The notes below the pieces were generated by a model. The model was not told the DNA's origin, did no database searches, and saw nothing but the letters and a program-made list of their open reading frames with translations. Positions 10,002 through 18,584 of a stretch of DNA of 64,000 bases are shown in pieces. A program made the translations under genes and the position numbers. Position 1 is the stretch's first letter. Each line of letters begins with the position of its first letter. The DNA lies in contig NZ_JABTCF010000011.1 of assembly GCF_014596745.1 (NCBI RefSeq), positions 124,001 to 188,000 of the forward strand, written 5' to 3'. The stretch comes from Maribacter aquimaris. GTDB lineage: Bacteria; Bacteroidota; Bacteroidia; Flavobacteriales; Flavobacteriaceae.

Positions 10002-10012
10002 TTTATTTGCAG
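10002..10012 (+). promoter_or_regulatory. Candidate promoter/regulatory 11-mer before the receptor gene
   Basis: TTTATTTGCAG lies 28 bp before the receptor start. The same 11-mer lies 14 bp before the related small gene at 16094 (16069-16079). It resembles the -7 element except for one base (T for A at the second position), and neither copy has TTG at the usual -33 distance. Confidence 0.35.
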
Positions 10013-10040
10013 CGGTATTTAATAATAGAGAAAATCAAAC

Positions 10041-12911
10041 ATGAGAAAAATTATTTTTAGTCTACTTTTATTGACTAGCGTTTTTTTAAGCGCACAAGAG
10101 ACAGGAAGTATTGCCGGTACACTTACCGACACCGAAATGAACAACGAACCGCTACCTTTTGCGAACGTTGTCATTAAAGGAAGCACCAAAGGAACTACTT
10201 CGGATTTTGACGGACTTTACGAAATTGGAAATCTTGAACCGGGCACCTATACAGTGATCTTCAGTTTTCTTGGGTATGAAACCGTAGAGATCCCGAATGT
10301 AAAGGTTGAAGCAAAGAAAGTTTCCACCATAAATGTGCCGATGGCAACTACCGGGGTAGCCTTGGAAGGGGTAACCGTAACCACAATAGCCCGAAAGGAT
10401 TCTGAAACGGCGCTTTTGATCGATCAGAAAAAAGCTATTGCAATCAAGGAAAGTATTGGTGCCGTGGAACTCGGTAAAATCGGGGTTTCCGATGTGGCAT
10501 CGGCAACCACTAAAATTTCCGGCGTGTCGAGTAGTGAAGCTACCGGCGATGTATTTGTTCGCGGTCTTGGTGACCGTTACCTATCCACAACACTCAATGG
10601 ACTTACGGTGCCTTCGGATGATGTTGAAAAGAAAAACATTGACCTGTCCCTTTTCCCCACCCGCGTAATACGAAATGTAAGTATCAGTAAAACCTATGCT
10701 GCCCAATCCTCCGCGGATCAATCCTCTGGCACCATAAACATAAGTTCCAGGGAACTTGTTGGTTCCTCGGAATTAGGGGCAAATCTTTCTACAGGAATCA
10801 ATTCGAATGTGGCCAAAAGTGGTGTATATGACAATTTTAAGATTTCACCCAATCAAAGTGATGTGACCTTTGGTTTTTACAACTCGAACAGAACCATACA
10901 ACAACAAATTACCCAACAAGGTTGGAATACGAGAACACAGGAAAACCCCATGGATTATTCATTTTCGATGATTGCAGGAAAACGGATAAAAGACAAGCTA
11001 TCCATCTTTTTTACAGGTTCCCACTCGAGGTCTTATGAATATCAACAAGGACTCTTTCGCCAGTACAGGTCCAACTTCGTTGATGACACCATTACCGATG
11101 CCACAACCTATAGCAATAAAATCGTCAACACGGCCTTATTGGATATGACGTTCCTAGCCAATGACAAGAACAAGATCAAATCGAGCACTTTCTTTGTAAA
11201 TAAAATAAGTGAATCTGTATTTGAAGGCGGGCGAAATGGGGAAGCCACGATTTTTGAAGAGACTGCCCCCTCTGAAGGTCTTTTTCAATTCGTAAGGGAC
11301 CAGAACACCAAACAGACACGTTTGTTGGTCACACAGCTTATGGGGTCTCATGGGATTGGCGACAACAATACTTTGAAATGGGCAGGGGGATATAATATCC
11401 TAAATGCTGATGAACCGAACAGGATCAGAAACGAAGTGAACTGGGACCCCAACAATGTTGAACCTGACTTTGATGTTCAACTTGGTAGAAATGGTGGTTT
11501 TCAGCAAAGAAAATCGAGTCAATTTATTGAGGATATCGAATACAACGGCTACATTAAGGATGTTCTGGATATTATCAAAGAAGATGATAATGAAAAGACG
11601 TTCAAGGTCGAATTGGGCGTATCCTACAGAAACAAGAAACGTGATTTCAGTTCGGAATTCGTAGGTGTCGAAGAAACCTCCACCAATGCCGTTAATCCGT
11701 CTTCAATCGATAACATTGGAAGTATCTTTCAACAATCCAATTTTGATAACGGCCTGCTCGAACTTAATTTATTGGGGTCAAACGCCAACGATGAACGCAA
11801 AGACATCTATACAGGGGAGTTGGACTCAAAAGCGGCATTCGCAGATTTTAACGTTGGTCTGGAGAAATGGAATTTCAATGCCGGTCTTCGGTTTCAAAAA
11901 GATGGGATAAAAGTCAAGTACGATATAGGAAACCTGTTCCCAAGGGAAGGGGAAAGCTTTCAAGAATACAACAATCTGTACCCAAGTCTTAACATTAAAT
12001 ATGCGCTCAACGAATTACACGCCTTAAGGCTTGCCGTTAGCAAAACCTTGACCCTTCCTGAATTCAAGGAGGTCTCCCCTTTTGAATATGTATCACCAAC
12101 GAGTCAGGTAATCCGTGGTAATGTAGATCTTAGGGCCTCCAAGAACTTAAATTATGATATTAAGTGGGAATACTTCCCTTCACCCACCCAATTGATTTCC
12201 GCCTCCATCTTTTATAAAGACATTTCAGACCCTATCAACAAAGTAAGGGATAGAGGGTCTGCCGGCGTGTTCTCATACTTCAACTCCGCAGAAAAAGCAG
12301 AAGTATTCGGACTTGAGGCCGAAACCAAGGTAGACTTGATCAAACCAACCATCAATGAAGAAGATGGTACCCCTAGTGGTCAAAACTTGAACATGGTATT
12401 CAATGCAACACGTATGTGGCATTCACAGGATTTAAAAGAAATATACAAGGACGATGGGACATTATTGAGAACCTTTAGGTACAAGGGTATTGAAAAAACA
12501 GACCTACAGGGTGCCGCTGACTGGATTTTCAACACAAGTCTCAATTATAATACAATAGGCCAAAACCCCTTCTCCGCTTCCTTAAATGCCAACTACGCCT
12601 CAGACAAGATTTATGCCTTGGGTGTACCTACAGACCAATCGAATCGAGATATCTTTTATGATGATGCCATTATAGAAAAAGGATTTGTGGTACTCAATGC
12701 TGTTATCAGTAAAATGATTGCCAAAAAATGGAAAATAACCCTAGTGGGTAAAAACCTCCTAAACCCGGAAATAGAACAAACACAGCGTATTTTGAAAAAT
12801 GTCGCTGAAATAGCCTCGGACCCCACTGCCGAGCGAATTGAAGTTGATGAGACCGTAAGTTCCTACACGACCGGTGTTGGACTAAGCTTAGGTCTCAGTT
12901 ATCGTTTTTAA
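10041..12911 (+). CDS. TonB-dependent outer-membrane receptor
   Basis: 956-residue TonB-dependent transporter. In order: signal peptide (residues 1-20, cleavage near SAQ/E); a carboxypeptidase-regulatory-like beta-sandwich domain (about 22-105, with the FANVVIKGSTKGTTSDFDGLYEI core); a plug domain (about 130-235, DVFVRGLGDRYLSTTLNG); and a 22-strand-type barrel ending in a C-terminal SYRF. It lacks a SusD partner; the lipoprotein 48 bp downstream takes that place. Receptor plus beta-helix lipoprotein pairs recur in Bacteroidota. Substrate unknown; the phosphate transporters downstream suggest a phosphorus compound (inference). The start is the first ATG after a 200-bp AT-rich gap. Confidence 0.92.
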   Translation: MRKIIFSLLLLTSVFLSAQETGSIAGTLTDTEMNNEPLPFANVVIKGSTKGTTSDFDGLYEIGNLEPGTYTVIFSFLGYETVEIPNVKVEAKKVSTINVPMATTGVALEGVTVTTIARKDSETALLIDQKKAIAIKESIGAVELGKIGVSDVASATTKISGVSSSEATGDVFVRGLGDRYLSTTLNGLTVPSDDVEKKNIDLSLFPTRVIRNVSISKTYAAQSSADQSSGTINISSRELVGSSELGANLSTGINSNVAKSGVYDNFKISPNQSDVTFGFYNSNRTIQQQITQQGWNTRTQENPMDYSFSMIAGKRIKDKLSIFFTGSHSRSYEYQQGLFRQYRSNFVDDTITDATTYSNKIVNTALLDMTFLANDKNKIKSSTFFVNKISESVFEGGRNGEATIFEETAPSEGLFQFVRDQNTKQTRLLVTQLMGSHGIGDNNTLKWAGGYNILNADEPNRIRNEVNWDPNNVEPDFDVQLGRNGGFQQRKSSQFIEDIEYNGYIKDVLDIIKEDDNEKTFKVELGVSYRNKKRDFSSEFVGVEETSTNAVNPSSIDNIGSIFQQSNFDNGLLELNLLGSNANDERKDIYTGELDSKAAFADFNVGLEKWNFNAGLRFQKDGIKVKYDIGNLFPREGESFQEYNNLYPSLNIKYALNELHALRLAVSKTLTLPEFKEVSPFEYVSPTSQVIRGNVDLRASKNLNYDIKWEYFPSPTQLISASIFYKDISDPINKVRDRGSAGVFSYFNSAEKAEVFGLEAETKVDLIKPTINEEDGTPSGQNLNMVFNATRMWHSQDLKEIYKDDGTLLRTFRYKGIEKTDLQGAADWIFNTSLNYNTIGQNPFSASLNANYASDKIYALGVPTDQSNRDIFYDDAIIEKGFVVLNAVISKMIAKKWKITLVGKNLLNPEIEQTQRILKNVAEIASDPTAERIEVDETVSSYTTGVGLSLGLSYRF

Positions 12912-12959
12912 TGAATCACAAACAACACTAAATATCTAACAAATTCTAAATCAAATAGT

Positions 12960-15911
12960 ATGAAAACGAAAATTTTAAGATTAACAATGGGTCTAATGGC
13001 CATTACCTCCTTGTTTCTTACAAGTTGTAGTAGCGACGACGGAGGCACCGATCCAGGAGCAGAAGCCACCTGTTCCGATGGCAAAATGAACGGGGATGAG
13101 ACCGGCATCGATTGTGGTGGTTCTTGCACCGCTTGTGAAGACACCAACCTTACGGGGTCATTAACTGAAGATAGGACTTTGGATTCCAGTAAAACTTATA
13201 CCCTTACCACAACCTTTAGTATTGAGTCCGGAGCTACACTTACGATCCCTGCAGGTACTAAAATTATTGCAGACGTAGAAAGTGGGGATGAAACAAGTAC
13301 TTATATCGTAGTTCAAAAAGGAGCCAAAATCGATATTCAAGGTACTTCCTCAAATCCGGTCGAGATGACCTCTGAGAATGAATCTGCCGGTGACTGGGGT
13401 GGTTTGGTAATCGCTGGTAATGCAACCACTACCGAAGGTAGCGATGCTACTGCCGAGGTTGGCCAAATAAAATACGGGGGTAGTACAGATACTGATAACT
13501 CGGGTTCTATAAGCTATTTAATCATACGATATGCCGGCGCCCAAATCAATCCCGATTCACAGTACAACGGACTTACACTTTATGCCGTAGGTTCCGGGAC
13601 AACTATAGACAATGTTGCCTTGATAGACGGTAAGGACGATGGTGTTGAATTCTTCGGCGGTACGGTTTCCGCTTCTAACTTTTACTTGGAAAACAATGAG
13701 GATGACGCTGTAGACTGGACAGAAGGTTGGAATGGTACTTTGACCAATACCTATGTTGTACATACCGTAGAAGGTTTCTCTACCGCCGTTGAAGCCGATG
13801 GTGAAAATGGAAATCCAACATTGGCCAACTTTACAGCGGTTTCCACTGTTGGTGGTACGGCCTTACAGTTTAAAAAGACTTCCGGCGCAACAATCACTGG
13901 CCTTTCATTGGCCGGGTACGATACTACCGTCGACATGAAAGATGCCGGTCCTTTGGCCAACGTACAAATAGATGGGGCCGACGCTAACCCTGAATTAAGC
14001 TACATAGCAACCCCTTCAGTTGACATTGAAAGATTTGCTTGGGTTAATTCCGCAACAAACGTAGAAACTTCAGTTTTGACCGGCTCTTTGGCAAATGAAC
14101 TTACTTTGGATGCCGGCACCAAATACTTTCTAGACAAAACATTCAGTGTTGAGGCTGGTGGTAAATTGATCATTCCTGGCGGTACGGAAATTGTTGCCGA
14201 TGTTGAAAGCGGTGATGAAACAAGCACCTTCATTGTTGTTCAAAAAGGTGGTGAGATCGATATTCAAGGTACAGCGTCAAATCCAGTTTTAATGACTTCA
14301 GCCAACGAAAATCCTGGTGATTGGGGTGGATTGGTAATCGCTGGAAATGCAACAACAACGGAAGGTACCGATGCCACTGCCGAAGTTAGTCAAATTAAAT
14401 ACGGGGGCACCGATGACAGCGACAGCTCTGGATCTATAAAATATTTGATCATCAAATATGCCGGCGCACAGATCAATCCTGATTCACAGTACAACGGCCT
14501 TACACTTTATGCCGTGGGTTCAGGCACAACGATTGACAACGTTGCCATGATCGATGGTAAGGACGATGGGGTTGAATTCTTCGGTGGAACGGTTTCCGCA
14601 TCAAACTTCTACTTGGAAAACAACGAAGATGACGCAGTGGACTGGACAGAAGGTTGGAATGGTACTTTGACCAATACCTATGTTTTGCATACGATTGAAG
14701 GATTCTCAACTGCCGTAGAAGCGGATGGCGAAAACGGAAATCCGACCTTGGCCAATTTTACAGCGGTTTCCACTGTTGGTGGTACGGCCTTGCAGTTTAA
14801 AAAGACTTCCGGTGCTACTATCACCGGTCTTTCATTGGCCGGATACGACACTTCCGTCGACATGAAAGATGCCGGTCCTCTGGCCAATGTACAGATTGCA
14901 GGTGCCGATGCAAATCCAAGTTTGCCATATATCGCAACACCTACTGTTGACATAGCAAGCTTTGCCTGGGTGAATTCGGAAACAAAAATCGAAACAAGTG
15001 TATTATCTGGAAGCGTTACTTCAGACTTGACTTTAGATGCGGATATTACCTACTACCTAGCCCAAACTTTGAGCATTGAGTCAGGAGCTACATTAACCAT
15101 TCCAGCAGGAACCTCGATAATCGCCGATGTCGAAAGTGGGGATGAAACCAGTACGTATATCGTTGTTCAAAAAGGTGCTAAAATCGACATACAGGGCACT
15201 GAAGCCAGTCCAGTAGTGATGACTTCATCCAATGAAGCCCCTGGTGATTGGGGTGGATTGGTAATCGCCGGGAATGCGACAACCACTGAAGGCACTGATG
15301 CAACTGCAGAGGTGGGACAGATTAAATATGGGGGCACGGTAGATACCGACGATTCCGGTTCTATCAGTTATTTGGTCATCAAGTATGCAGGTGCGCAGAT
15401 CAACCCAGACTCTCAATACAATGGCCTTACGCTTTATGCCGTAGGTTCAGGAACAACTATCGAAAATGTCGCCATGATCGATGGTAAGGATGATGGCGTT
15501 GAATTCTTCGGTGGAACTGTTTCAGTTTCCAATTTCTACTTCGAGAACAACGATGATGATGCGATTGATTGGACAGAAGGCTGGAGTGGTACTTTGACCA
15601 ACGCCTATGTTCTACATACAAATGCCGGTTTCTCAACTGCAGTTGAAGCTGACGGTAGTAACAACAATCCGAAACTCGTAAACTTAACTGCAATTTCTAC
15701 CCAAAACGGTACTGCATTACAGTTTAAAAAGACTTCTGGAGCAACCATAACCAATCTCTATCTTGAAGGTTATGCTACTTTGGTTGACTTGAAAGACTCC
15801 GGTCCTTTGGCCAATGTACAGATTGATGGTGCCGATGCTACCGTCGCTGGTCCTTATAACTCAGGAACAAAAGTTGACATTACTCTGTTTGATTGGGCTA
15901 CTGGAAACTAA
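12960..15911 (+). CDS. Surface lipoprotein of three 309-residue beta-helix-like repeats
   Basis: 983 residues. A lipoprotein signal peptide ends in LTS-C, followed by SSDDGGTD, an acidic stretch like the lipoprotein surface-export signals of Bacteroidota. Next comes a cysteine-rich linker (CSDGKMNGDETGIDCGG, then C-x-x-C), common in flavobacterial surface proteins. The rest is three near-identical repeats beginning at residues 64, 373 and 682, with exactly 309 residues between starts. Each repeat carries GDWGGLVIAGNA, DGKDDGVEFFGGTV and EDDAVDWTEGW-type motifs, typical of right-handed beta-helix proteins often mislabelled multidrug transporter. Probably the partner of the receptor upstream. 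The usual relatives, as remembered, have one such unit; here it is triplicated. Confidence 0.88.
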   Translation: MKTKILRLTMGLMAITSLFLTSCSSDDGGTDPGAEATCSDGKMNGDETGIDCGGSCTACEDTNLTGSLTEDRTLDSSKTYTLTTTFSIESGATLTIPAGTKIIADVESGDETSTYIVVQKGAKIDIQGTSSNPVEMTSENESAGDWGGLVIAGNATTTEGSDATAEVGQIKYGGSTDTDNSGSISYLIIRYAGAQINPDSQYNGLTLYAVGSGTTIDNVALIDGKDDGVEFFGGTVSASNFYLENNEDDAVDWTEGWNGTLTNTYVVHTVEGFSTAVEADGENGNPTLANFTAVSTVGGTALQFKKTSGATITGLSLAGYDTTVDMKDAGPLANVQIDGADANPELSYIATPSVDIERFAWVNSATNVETSVLTGSLANELTLDAGTKYFLDKTFSVEAGGKLIIPGGTEIVADVESGDETSTFIVVQKGGEIDIQGTASNPVLMTSANENPGDWGGLVIAGNATTTEGTDATAEVSQIKYGGTDDSDSSGSIKYLIIKYAGAQINPDSQYNGLTLYAVGSGTTIDNVAMIDGKDDGVEFFGGTVSASNFYLENNEDDAVDWTEGWNGTLTNTYVLHTIEGFSTAVEADGENGNPTLANFTAVSTVGGTALQFKKTSGATITGLSLAGYDTSVDMKDAGPLANVQIAGADANPSLPYIATPTVDIASFAWVNSETKIETSVLSGSVTSDLTLDADITYYLAQTLSIESGATLTIPAGTSIIADVESGDETSTYIVVQKGAKIDIQGTEASPVVMTSSNEAPGDWGGLVIAGNATTTEGTDATAEVGQIKYGGTVDTDDSGSISYLVIKYAGAQINPDSQYNGLTLYAVGSGTTIENVAMIDGKDDGVEFFGGTVSVSNFYFENNDDDAIDWTEGWSGTLTNAYVLHTNAGFSTAVEADGSNNNPKLVNLTAISTQNGTALQFKKTSGATITNLYLEGYATLVDLKDSGPLANVQIDGADATVAGPYNSGTKVDITLFDWATGN
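13149..15908 (+). repeat. Three in-frame tandem repeats of 927 bp
   Basis: Units begin at 13149, 14076 and 15003, each with a Leu codon starting LTGS or LSGS. The first two are exactly 927 bp; the third is 906 bp and ends at the stop codon. Long stretches (around QYNGLTLYAVGSGTTI and FKKTSGATIT) are identical in protein but differ at many third codon positions, so the duplication is not very recent. Confidence 0.95.
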
Positions 15912-15935
15912 GCCACAATTAAATACCACTGAAAG

Positions 15936-15966
15936 CCCTGACGATACCGTCGGGGTTTTCTTTTTT
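15936..15966 (+). terminator. Terminator of the receptor-lipoprotein operon
   Basis: CCCTGACG (15936-15943), 4-nt loop, CGTCGGGG (15948-15955) form an 8-bp stem with one G-U pair, followed by TTTTCTTTTTT. It lies 25 bp after the lipoprotein stop. Confidence 0.9.
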
Positions 15967-16068
15967 GCACTACATCCGTGGGCGTTTTAAATACAAGTCA
16001 ACCTGAAAGATATTCACCTAAACCCTTATATATAACCTTCCCATAACATTCAATTAACCTTGGTCCGT

Positions 16069-16079
16069 TTTATTTGCAG
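16069..16079 (+). promoter_or_regulatory. Second copy of the 11-mer TTTATTTGCAG
   Basis: Identical to 10002-10012 and placed 14 bp before the small paralogue of the receptor's N-terminal domain. Two copies before two related genes suggest shared control; it is weak as a promoter because the -33 element is not evident. Confidence 0.35.
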
Positions 16080-16093
16080 TGAATTTTTGACCT

Positions 16094-16477
16094 ATGAAGA
16101 AACTGACTTCTATACTTGCACTATTTATTACCCTTGGTGTTTGTGCCCAAGAAAAAGGCGCTATTTCCGGAAAAATAATGGACTTGGAAATCGAAAACGA
16201 ACCCATGCTATTGGCAAATGTGCAAATTAAAGGGGGTTCCAAAACAACACAGACCAATTTTCATGGGAATTTTGAATTGAAAGACATCCCCGTAGGGCAA
16301 CATACTTTAATCGTTAGCTATGCCGGTTATGAAAAATTAGAGATACCCGTACAGGTCGAAAAAGATAGGATTGCAGAAGTTAATGGCGGTTTGTCACAGA
16401 AATCATTATTTGGTAATGATCTGGCCATTACTAAAACCACGCAAAAAGAATTTACTAGAGGGCCAAGTTTAAGGTAA
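16094..16477 (+). CDS. Free-standing carboxypeptidase-regulatory-like domain protein
   Basis: 127-residue exported protein. Signal peptide (about 1-18, ending VCAQ) is followed by one beta-sandwich domain (about 20-100) that lines up with the N-terminal domain of the TonB-dependent receptor at 10041: KGAISGKIMDLEIENEP against TGSIAGTLTDTEMNNEP, then ANVQIKGGSK and SYAGYEKLEIP. There is no plug or barrel. A terminator follows 16 bp after the stop, so it looks like a complete gene rather than the stub of a broken receptor, although a decayed paralogue remains possible. Role unknown; it could act in the periplasm with TonB or the receptor. Confidence 0.75.
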   Translation: MKKLTSILALFITLGVCAQEKGAISGKIMDLEIENEPMLLANVQIKGGSKTTQTNFHGNFELKDIPVGQHTLIVSYAGYEKLEIPVQVEKDRIAEVNGGLSQKSLFGNDLAITKTTQKEFTRGPSLR

Positions 16478-16493
16478 GACGCATATTTCATAT

Positions 16494-16521
16494 AAAAAAA
16501 CATCCCGCTTTTGGCGGGATG
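16494..16521. terminator. Bidirectional terminator between convergent genes
   Basis: CATCCCGC (16501-16508), 5-nt loop, GCGGGATG (16514-16521) is a perfect 8-bp stem. Seven A before it supply the T run for the minus-strand MORN gene; on the plus strand it is followed by the weaker TCTTCGTTTTG. Confidence 0.85.
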
Positions 16522-16548
16522 TCTTCGTTTTGATTGGTTAAATTATCA

Positions 16549-16902
16549 TCAGTTTTTTGCTAGTCCTTCTTTTTTAACACCGTCGACACTAGCAATCTCG
16601 TTATTGCTATATCTTACTTCCTTCATTTGATCACCGACCCAAAATGTCCATTTCCCCACTTTACGCCCATTTAAATAGGCGCCTTCAGAAATCTTTTTAC
16701 CTTCTTCGTTAAAACTTATCCATTCCCCATGTAACTTTCCTTCAAGGTTAAAAGTCCCTACCTGACTTACGATTCCATTGTCATGAAAATAAGTAGCTTC
16801 AATCAATTCGGTTTCTTCATTTAAACCGACCTTATTTTCTTGTTGGGCAGATGCAAATGTCGTTGCCAATAGTACGGTTAGGAGTAATATAATGTTTTTC
16901 AT
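16549..16902 (-). CDS. Exported MORN-repeat protein
   Basis: 117 residues with a signal peptide (about 1-19, ending ASA-Q) and two or three MORN-type motifs in the mature part (GKLHGEWISFNEEGKK, GAYLNGRKVGKWTFW). This resembles the YwqK-like MORN proteins common in Bacteroidota, often labelled antitoxin without evidence. Probably periplasmic or outer-membrane associated; role unknown. No partner gene is adjacent. A near-match to the -7 element (TATCTTCG) lies at 16937-16930. Confidence 0.75.
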   Translation of the reverse strand: MKNIILLLTVLLATTFASAQQENKVGLNEETELIEATYFHDNGIVSQVGTFNLEGKLHGEWISFNEEGKKISEGAYLNGRKVGKWTFWVGDQMKEVRYSNNEIASVDGVKKEGLAKN

Positions 16903-17132
16903 GATCGATCTTACTTGTAATGACTAATACGAAGATACGTTTTTTTTACCTTCACTTAACGTTTTCTTTACATTAAAAACGATTGCCCTATGACTTCTTT
17001 ATTCCCCAATCACCCATAAAATGGGCCCATTGAACCAAATAACCCATTGCAATTCCCTTTTACAAGTACCACAATAATGGACTCCTTTTTCCGTCAAATC
17101 CATTGCTTAACGTTTAGAAAACATTATCTTGA

Positions 17133-17155
17133 CACGGTATGGCATCCATACCGTG
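17133..17155. promoter_or_regulatory. Perfect palindrome upstream of the porin gene
   Basis: CACGGTATGG (17133-17142), CAT, CCATACCGTG (17146-17155): 10-bp arms without mismatch and a 3-nt centre, ending 16 bp before the porin ATG. It is not followed by a T run, so it is more likely a dimeric repressor or activator site, or a leader hairpin, than a terminator. Confidence 0.6.
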
Positions 17156-17171
17156 CAAAACCATTAACCCA

Positions 17172-18377
17172 ATGACCTTCAGACATTTAATTGTATTGTT
17201 TGTTTTCTTAGGGACCGTTATTTCCTATTCCCAAGAGACAAATGCGCCTAAATTTGGCAAAGGCCTATTCAACCTTGTTGGAAAAGACAGTACGTGGAGC
17301 ATGAAAATCGCTGCACGTATGCAGTTTCTCTCAACCAATACGTGGAATAAGGGTGATGACGATAATTGGGTTGATCCAGAGCAAAATTTTCTGGTTCGTA
17401 GGGCACGACTAAAATTCAATGGATTTGCCTATACGCCAAAACTTAAGTACAAAATCGAACTGGGACTATCCAACCGTGATATTTCAGGTGCCTCCACCTA
17501 TACTAGTAATGCCCCTAGATATATCCTCGATGCCGTCATTATGTGGAATTTTTATAAAAATTTCGAATTATGGGTGGGTCAGACCAAACTGCCCGGAAAC
17601 ATTGAGCGTGTCATTTCTTCAGGAAACCTGCAACAGGTAGATCGATCTTTGGTCAACAGTAGATTTAATATTGACCGTGACCAAGGAATTCAATTACGGC
17701 ATCATTTCTATGTAAAGGACAACTTTTTGATTCGGGAAAAATTCGCCATCTCCCAGGGGGAAGGAAGAAATATCACCAGTGGTAATTTGGGTGGACACCA
17801 ATATACCACGCGTTTGGAATTATTGCCTTTCGGAACGTTTGAAGGGAATGGGGAATACAGTGGCAGTGACCTACAAAGGGAAACGAATCCGAAGTTAATG
17901 CTTGCCGCCACCTATGACAGTAACCAAAATGCAGTAAAGACCAGAAGCAACCAAGACTCCTATATGACCAATGATACCGGTTTTTACGAAACCAATATCA
18001 ATACTTTCTTTTTGGATGCCATGTTCAAGTATCAGGGCTTTTCATTAATGGGTGAATATGTACATCGGGATGCCAAGGATCCCATCGCTAAAAATTCGGA
18101 TGGCACATTAACGGGTGATGAAGTGCAAGTGGGCCATGGACTTAATCTACAAACAGGATATCTTTTCCGTGGCAATTGGGAAGTGTCTGGCAGGTACACC
18201 GAAATCAACTTGGACGAGGCCATTACAGGAAGAAATCCTGAAACCCAATATACTCTTGGTTTTTCTAAGTATATTGTTGGTCATAAACTGAAGGTTCAGA
18301 CCGACTTAAGTTATTTGTCTGTAGATGGTGGATCGGACGAGATCATGTATCGCTTGCAATTAGACGTTCATTTTTAA
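17172..18377 (+). CDS. Phosphate-selective porin (OprP/OprO family)
   Basis: 401-residue outer-membrane porin. Signal peptide (LIVLFVFLGTVISYSQ) is followed by a beta-rich mature domain with family landmarks: SMKIAARMQFLSTNTW, FLVRRARLKFNGFAY, KLKYKIELGLSNRD, ELWVGQTKLPGNIERV, and a C terminus ending in LQLDVHF with terminal Phe, as usual for barrel insertion. The family takes its name from Pseudomonas phosphate and polyphosphate porins; specificity in Bacteroidota is not proven. Start 17172 gives a normal signal peptide; an upstream in-frame start at 17139 would lie inside the palindrome. PiT phosphate permease follows 207 bp later. Confidence 0.88.
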   Translation: MTFRHLIVLFVFLGTVISYSQETNAPKFGKGLFNLVGKDSTWSMKIAARMQFLSTNTWNKGDDDNWVDPEQNFLVRRARLKFNGFAYTPKLKYKIELGLSNRDISGASTYTSNAPRYILDAVIMWNFYKNFELWVGQTKLPGNIERVISSGNLQQVDRSLVNSRFNIDRDQGIQLRHHFYVKDNFLIREKFAISQGEGRNITSGNLGGHQYTTRLELLPFGTFEGNGEYSGSDLQRETNPKLMLAATYDSNQNAVKTRSNQDSYMTNDTGFYETNINTFFLDAMFKYQGFSLMGEYVHRDAKDPIAKNSDGTLTGDEVQVGHGLNLQTGYLFRGNWEVSGRYTEINLDEAITGRNPETQYTLGFSKYIVGHKLKVQTDLSYLSVDGGSDEIMYRLQLDVHF

Positions 18378-18584
18378 TTTAAAAAAGGGATACGAATATA
18401 AAAGTTTAAGTGATTGAAGATGTTTTCCTGAAATCCATTTCACATCCAAAATGTGGAAATCGTTTTATTGAAATATTTTTTATCCGCAACATATAGTATT
18501 GATTTAACATATTCATAACATTTTGGTAACTTTAGACCATGGGGTTAAGGCTATGTTTACGCCGTTACTTTCAAAAGTTCTTTT

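Noticed and set aside
16094-16477. Pseudogene fragment of a TonB-dependent receptor
   Set aside because: It has an intact signal peptide, a whole domain, its own upstream element and a terminator 16 bp after the stop, with no barrel remnant downstream; kept as a gene with the alternative noted.
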